This document shows positions 61,172-64,000 of a stretch of 64,000 nt of DNA, piece by piece; position 1 is the stretch's first letter, and each line of letters opens with the position of its first letter. The stretch is from Rhodoferax sp. Its GTDB lineage: Bacteria; Pseudomonadota; Gammaproteobacteria; Burkholderiales; Burkholderiaceae_C. The position numbers and the translations under genes are program-made. The stretch lies in contig JACKLK010000008.1 of assembly GCA_024236015.1 (NCBI GenBank), positions 124,001 to 188,000 on the forward strand, in the 5' to 3' direction. The notes under the pieces were generated by a model. It did no database searches, was not told where the DNA came from, and worked only from the letters and a program-made list of their open reading frames with translations.

Positions 61172-63349
61172 TCACAAGCTGGCCAGTGCGGCGCGCATGT
61201 CGGCCACGCTCAGGATCTCCGACATCAAGACCGGCGCGCGACCGGCCTGGTACAACACATAGACCGGCACGCCGTTGCGGCCGAGCTGCTGCAGTGCGGC
61301 GGTGATGGCGGGGTCGCGCCGGGTCCAGTCGGCGCGCAGCAGCACCACCTTTTTCTCCGCCAGGTCGGCCAGCACGGCCGGGTCGCTGAGCGTGGTCTTC
61401 TTGTTGTACTGGCAGGTCACGCACCAGGCGGCGGTGAAGTCGACGAAGACCGGCTGGCCGGCGGCCACGATCTGGTCGACCCGCCCCGGTGCCCAGGCCT
61501 GCCAGGGCCCGTCGGCCTGCTGGCGCGCGATCGCGGCCGGCGCGGTCACGTACGGGCCGATGCCCCAGGCCAGGCCCAGCAAGGCGGCCAATGAGATGGC
61601 GCCGGCCACGATGCGGCTGCGACCGGCCAGCGACAAGGCCCAGGCCACGAAGGCCACGGCCACCAGCAGCGCCAGCAAGGCGCCGGCGCCGTCGATGCCG
61701 CTTTGTTGCCCCAGCACCCATACCAGCCAGGCGACGGTGGCGAACATCGGAAAGGCCATGAACTTCTTCAGGCTGTCCATCCAGGCGCCGGGCCGCGGCA
61801 GCGCCCGGGCGAAGGCCGGCACCATGCTCGCCACCAGATACGGCAGCGCCAGGCCCAGGCCCAGCGCGGCAAACACCGCGATCGCCTGCGGCGCCGGCAA
61901 CGCCACCGCCAGCCCGAGCGAGGCGCCCATGAACGGCGCCGTGCACGGCGAGGCGATCGCCACCGCCAGCACGCCGGTGAAGAAGGCGTCGACCACCGGA
62001 TGGCGCGGCTGGAAACCGGCCAGGCTGGAGGGCACGACCTGGGCGAACCGGAACACGCCGGCCAGGTTCAGCCCGATCAGCGTGAACAGCAGCGCCAGTG
62101 CGGCGACCACGGCCGGGTTCTGCAACTGGAAGCCCCAGCCCAGGCTTTCGCCGGCGCTGCGCAGCGCCATCAGCAACAGGCCGAGCGCGACGAAACTGAC
62201 CAGCACACCGGCGGTATAGGCGATGCCGTTGATGCGGTGCGCGCGGCGGTCATCGGCGTGGCGGGCAAAACCCAGCACCTTGATGGCCAGGATCGGGAAC
62301 ACGCAGGGCATCAGGTTCAGGATCAGGCCGCCGATCAATGCGCCGGCCAGGGCGGCCCAGAAGCCGATCGGCGCTGCGGACGGAGCCCCAAAGTCGGTCG
62401 ACCCGCTGCCGCCCTTGGCCGCCAGCGCCGCCTGCAAGGCGGTGGATTCCGGTGCCGCGCCGCCGGCCTGCGGCCAGGTGCCGGACACCGGCAACTCGAT
62501 GCGCCGGCCCTGGTCGTCCAGCGCCAGCACCACCGGCATCACCTGCGGGCTGTTGCTGCGCTGGGGCGACAACGGCACCCGGGCCGTCCAGACCGCGCCG
62601 TCCCAGGACTGTTGCCAGTCGGCCGCGGTTTCGATCACCTCGGGCGTCTCCGGGAAAAACGCCAGCGACCGGCCCTGCCATTCGGCCGGCAGGCCATGCA
62701 CCGCGAGCCGGATCGCGCGGCCGTCGATGGCCAGGCTGTTGCCCGGCGCCGGCGCCAGCGCGGTCGGCGCGGCGCGCCAGGCTGCGTCGAACGCGGCGCC
62801 ATGGCCGGCGGTCGAGCTGCGGGTCGGGATCTGCAGCGTGAACCGGCCTTCTTCCGGAATACATTCGGTCTTGCATACCAGCCAGGCCGCGTCGAGCGTG
62901 ACCGTCAGTGTGTCGGACAGCAGCGCCGGCTTGAATTGCGGGCTGATCGTCAGCGGCACTGGCAGCAGCACCGTGTCCTTGTAGCCATAGTTGGCCAGTG
63001 TGCCGATCGGGATCTTGCGCGGCAGCGGCCACTGGATGTCGCCGGCCGTCACGCCGTCGGGCAGCGTCCATTGCAGCTGCGTCGGCAGGCCGGAGTCGCC
63101 GGCGTTTTTCCAGTAGGTGTGCCACTCGGGCTTGTGCGTGATCTGCAGCCCCACCCAGACCGTCTTGCCGGGCGACACGCCGTCGGGCGCCTGGGCCACG
63201 AGTTCGGCCCGGACCTGTTCGGTGGTGACGACGGAGCCGGCGGCACCTGCACCGCCGAGCAGCTGTGCCTGGGCCGGCAGGCAGGCCAGCGCGGCGCCGG
63301 CCAGGGTACACACGGCCAGCAGGCGTGGCAAAAAGAAGGTCAGGTTCAT
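61172..63349 (-). CDS. DsbD/ScsB-like thiol:disulfide interchange protein
   Basis: The 725-residue protein carries reducing power from the cytoplasm to the periplasm. A signal peptide (about 1-28) precedes an N-terminal periplasmic domain (WHTYWKNAGDSGLPTQLQW, ANYGYKDTVLLPVP, and a Cys pair in AWLVCKTECIPEEG). Eight or so transmembrane helices follow with MPCVFPILAIKVLG and SPCTAPFMG as the membrane cysteine sites, then a C-terminal thioredoxin domain with FTAAWCVTCQYNK. The N-terminal domain resembles ScsB more than classical DsbD. I chose the ATG at 63347-63349 because the signal peptide begins there; one at 63379 is also in frame. Confidence 0.92.
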   Translation of the reverse strand: MNLTFFLPRLLAVCTLAGAALACLPAQAQLLGGAGAAGSVVTTEQVRAELVAQAPDGVSPGKTVWVGLQITHKPEWHTYWKNAGDSGLPTQLQWTLPDGVTAGDIQWPLPRKIPIGTLANYGYKDTVLLPVPLTISPQFKPALLSDTLTVTLDAAWLVCKTECIPEEGRFTLQIPTRSSTAGHGAAFDAAWRAAPTALAPAPGNSLAIDGRAIRLAVHGLPAEWQGRSLAFFPETPEVIETAADWQQSWDGAVWTARVPLSPQRSNSPQVMPVVLALDDQGRRIELPVSGTWPQAGGAAPESTALQAALAAKGGSGSTDFGAPSAAPIGFWAALAGALIGGLILNLMPCVFPILAIKVLGFARHADDRRAHRINGIAYTAGVLVSFVALGLLLMALRSAGESLGWGFQLQNPAVVAALALLFTLIGLNLAGVFRFAQVVPSSLAGFQPRHPVVDAFFTGVLAVAIASPCTAPFMGASLGLAVALPAPQAIAVFAALGLGLALPYLVASMVPAFARALPRPGAWMDSLKKFMAFPMFATVAWLVWVLGQQSGIDGAGALLALLVAVAFVAWALSLAGRSRIVAGAISLAALLGLAWGIGPYVTAPAAIARQQADGPWQAWAPGRVDQIVAAGQPVFVDFTAAWCVTCQYNKKTTLSDPAVLADLAEKKVVLLRADWTRRDPAITAALQQLGRNGVPVYVLYQAGRAPVLMSEILSVADMRAALASL

Positions 63350-63460
63350 GGACACGGTGGGAGAGGCGCAGGATGACAAAGTTCCGCAGCGTCACGGTGG
63401 GGCCCGACGGGGCGGGGCTGCGGACGCAGCCCCGGATTGTCGCCGCCACCGGCCAGGCCG

Positions 63461-63790
63461 TCAGCGCGTGCGGGAATCGTCGCCGAACACGGCCGGCAGC
63501 CGGGTCGGCGCGGTGATGCGCAGTTGCTTGTGGATGTTTTCCCGGCCGAACACCACGGTGATCCGCGACACCGGCACGCCGAACAGCGGAGCCAGGAAAC
63601 GCACCATGTGGTCGGTGGCCTTGCCGTTTTTCGGCGTCGCCGTGACGCTGACCTTGAGCTGGTTGCCCTTGGGCTTGCCGATCGCGTCGCGGCCCGCGGC
63701 CGGCTTGCCCAGGATGTTGACGATCAGCGTGTCGCCGTCCCAGGCGTAAAAGCTGTCGCCGTCGCCGAATCGGTGCGGGGACGCCGCCAC
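63461..63790 (-). CDS. DUF167 (YggU-like) protein
   Basis: The 109-residue protein matches the small DUF167/YggU family: LIVNILGKPAAGRDAIGK, LKVSVTATPKNGKATDHMVRFLAPLFGVP (in part, VTATPKNGKATDHMV) and ITVVFGRENIHKQLRI. The conserved pattern of Pro, Gly-Lys-Ala-x-x and Ser/Gly-x-x-x-x-K is present. The function is unknown. It starts with GTG at 63790, 17 bases after the AlaX-like gene on the same strand, so they are likely co-transcribed. Confidence 0.85.
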   Translation of the reverse strand: MAASPHRFGDGDSFYAWDGDTLIVNILGKPAAGRDAIGKPKGNQLKVSVTATPKNGKATDHMVRFLAPLFGVPVSRITVVFGRENIHKQLRITAPTRLPAVFGDDSRTR

Positions 63791-63807
63791 GGGAGTCGCG
63801 CCGCCGC

Positions 63808-64000
63808 TCAGCCGGCGAAACCCAGCACCACGCGCCGTGTCGAGGCGCTTTTCTTCTCGATCCTGGTCACCACCACGGCGCCGATCTCGGCGGTATTGGC
63901 CACGTGGGTGCCGCCGCAGGGTTGCAGGTCGATCTGCTCGTCCTGCCCGATGCGCACGGTACGGATGCTGCCGCTGCCGCGGGGCGGCTGCACGCTCATG
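63808..64000 (-). CDS. AlaX-like alanyl-tRNA editing protein (3' part only)
   Basis: Only the last 63 or so residues are inside the window. They contain the zinc-binding P-C-G-G-T-H-V motif followed by NTAEIGAVVVTRIEKKSAST and VVLGF, the end of the AlaRS-type editing domain found in free-standing AlaX proteins that hydrolyse mischarged Ser- or Gly-tRNA(Ala). The ATG at 63999 is probably internal. It cannot be the C-terminus of AlaRS itself, because no C-Ala domain follows. Confidence 0.85.
   Translation of the reverse strand, partial: MSVQPPRGSGSIRTVRIGQDEQIDLQPCGGTHVANTAEIGAVVVTRIEKKSASTRRVVLGFAG

Overview
The window is a G+C-rich (roughly two thirds by eye), gene-dense chromosomal segment with no visible phage, transposase or CRISPR array. 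The order tRNA-Tyr, tRNA-Gly, tRNA-Thr, tuf, tRNA-Trp, secE, nusG, rplKAJL, rpoBC, with trpC and ung just upstream, is typical of Betaproteobacteria. The NtrY-like kinase behind rsmB and the PEP-CTERM protein fit an environmental member of the Burkholderiales. I cannot name a genus.

Layout. 1-2.65 kb: end of a 'ferric-type' ABC importer (fused two-domain permease plus ATPase). 2.7-9.6 kb, minus strand: a myo-inositol catabolic operon read as iolC fusion, iolD, iolE, iolB and an inositol-monophosphatase-family gene. 9.7-12.6 kb: an RpiR-type regulator, an IolI-like isomerase and iolG. 12.7-14.3 kb: trpC and ung. 14.4-28.6 kb: the tRNA/tuf/secE-nusG/ribosomal stalk/RNA polymerase block. 28.6-34.2 kb: a LemA-like protein, rsmB, a DUF4390 protein and an NtrY/NtrX-like two-component pair. 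34.2-34.5 kb: tRNA-Phe and tRNA-Gly, each followed by a terminator. 34.6-36.3 kb: a hydroxyacid-dehydrogenase-like protein and a universal stress protein. 36.5-42.3 kb: an RND tripartite efflux operon. 42.3-45.8 kb: a questin-oxidase-family protein and a penicillin-acylase-family hydrolase. 45.9-49.7 kb: a MoxR ATPase and VWA protein pair (RavA/ViaA-like) with a PEP-CTERM protein between them. 49.7-50.7 kb: bfd and bfr. 50.8-58.9 kb: rep, an AEC transporter, a GGDEF-EAL protein and priA. 59.3-64 kb: hemE, a redoxin, a DsbD/ScsB-like reductase, DUF167 and the end of an AlaX-like editing protein.

Most interesting system. The first 12.6 kb looks like more than a standard inositol pathway. IolC is not only fused to the usual C-terminal DUF2090 domain but also carries an N-terminal 2H phosphoesterase domain resembling plant-type cyclic phosphodiesterase (HVT and HLS motifs). 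The same operon ends with an inositol-monophosphatase-family gene. A ferric-type ABC importer converges on it; members of that class (AfuABC) are known to carry sugar phosphates. I infer a possible route for uptake and use of phosphorylated or cyclic-phosphorylated inositol: import, opening of a 1,2-cyclic phosphate, dephosphorylation, then Iol catabolism. A shared 16-bp motif (TAGAATnTTTTnTTCyA) in both regulatory gaps of the locus is a candidate operator for the RpiR-type regulator.
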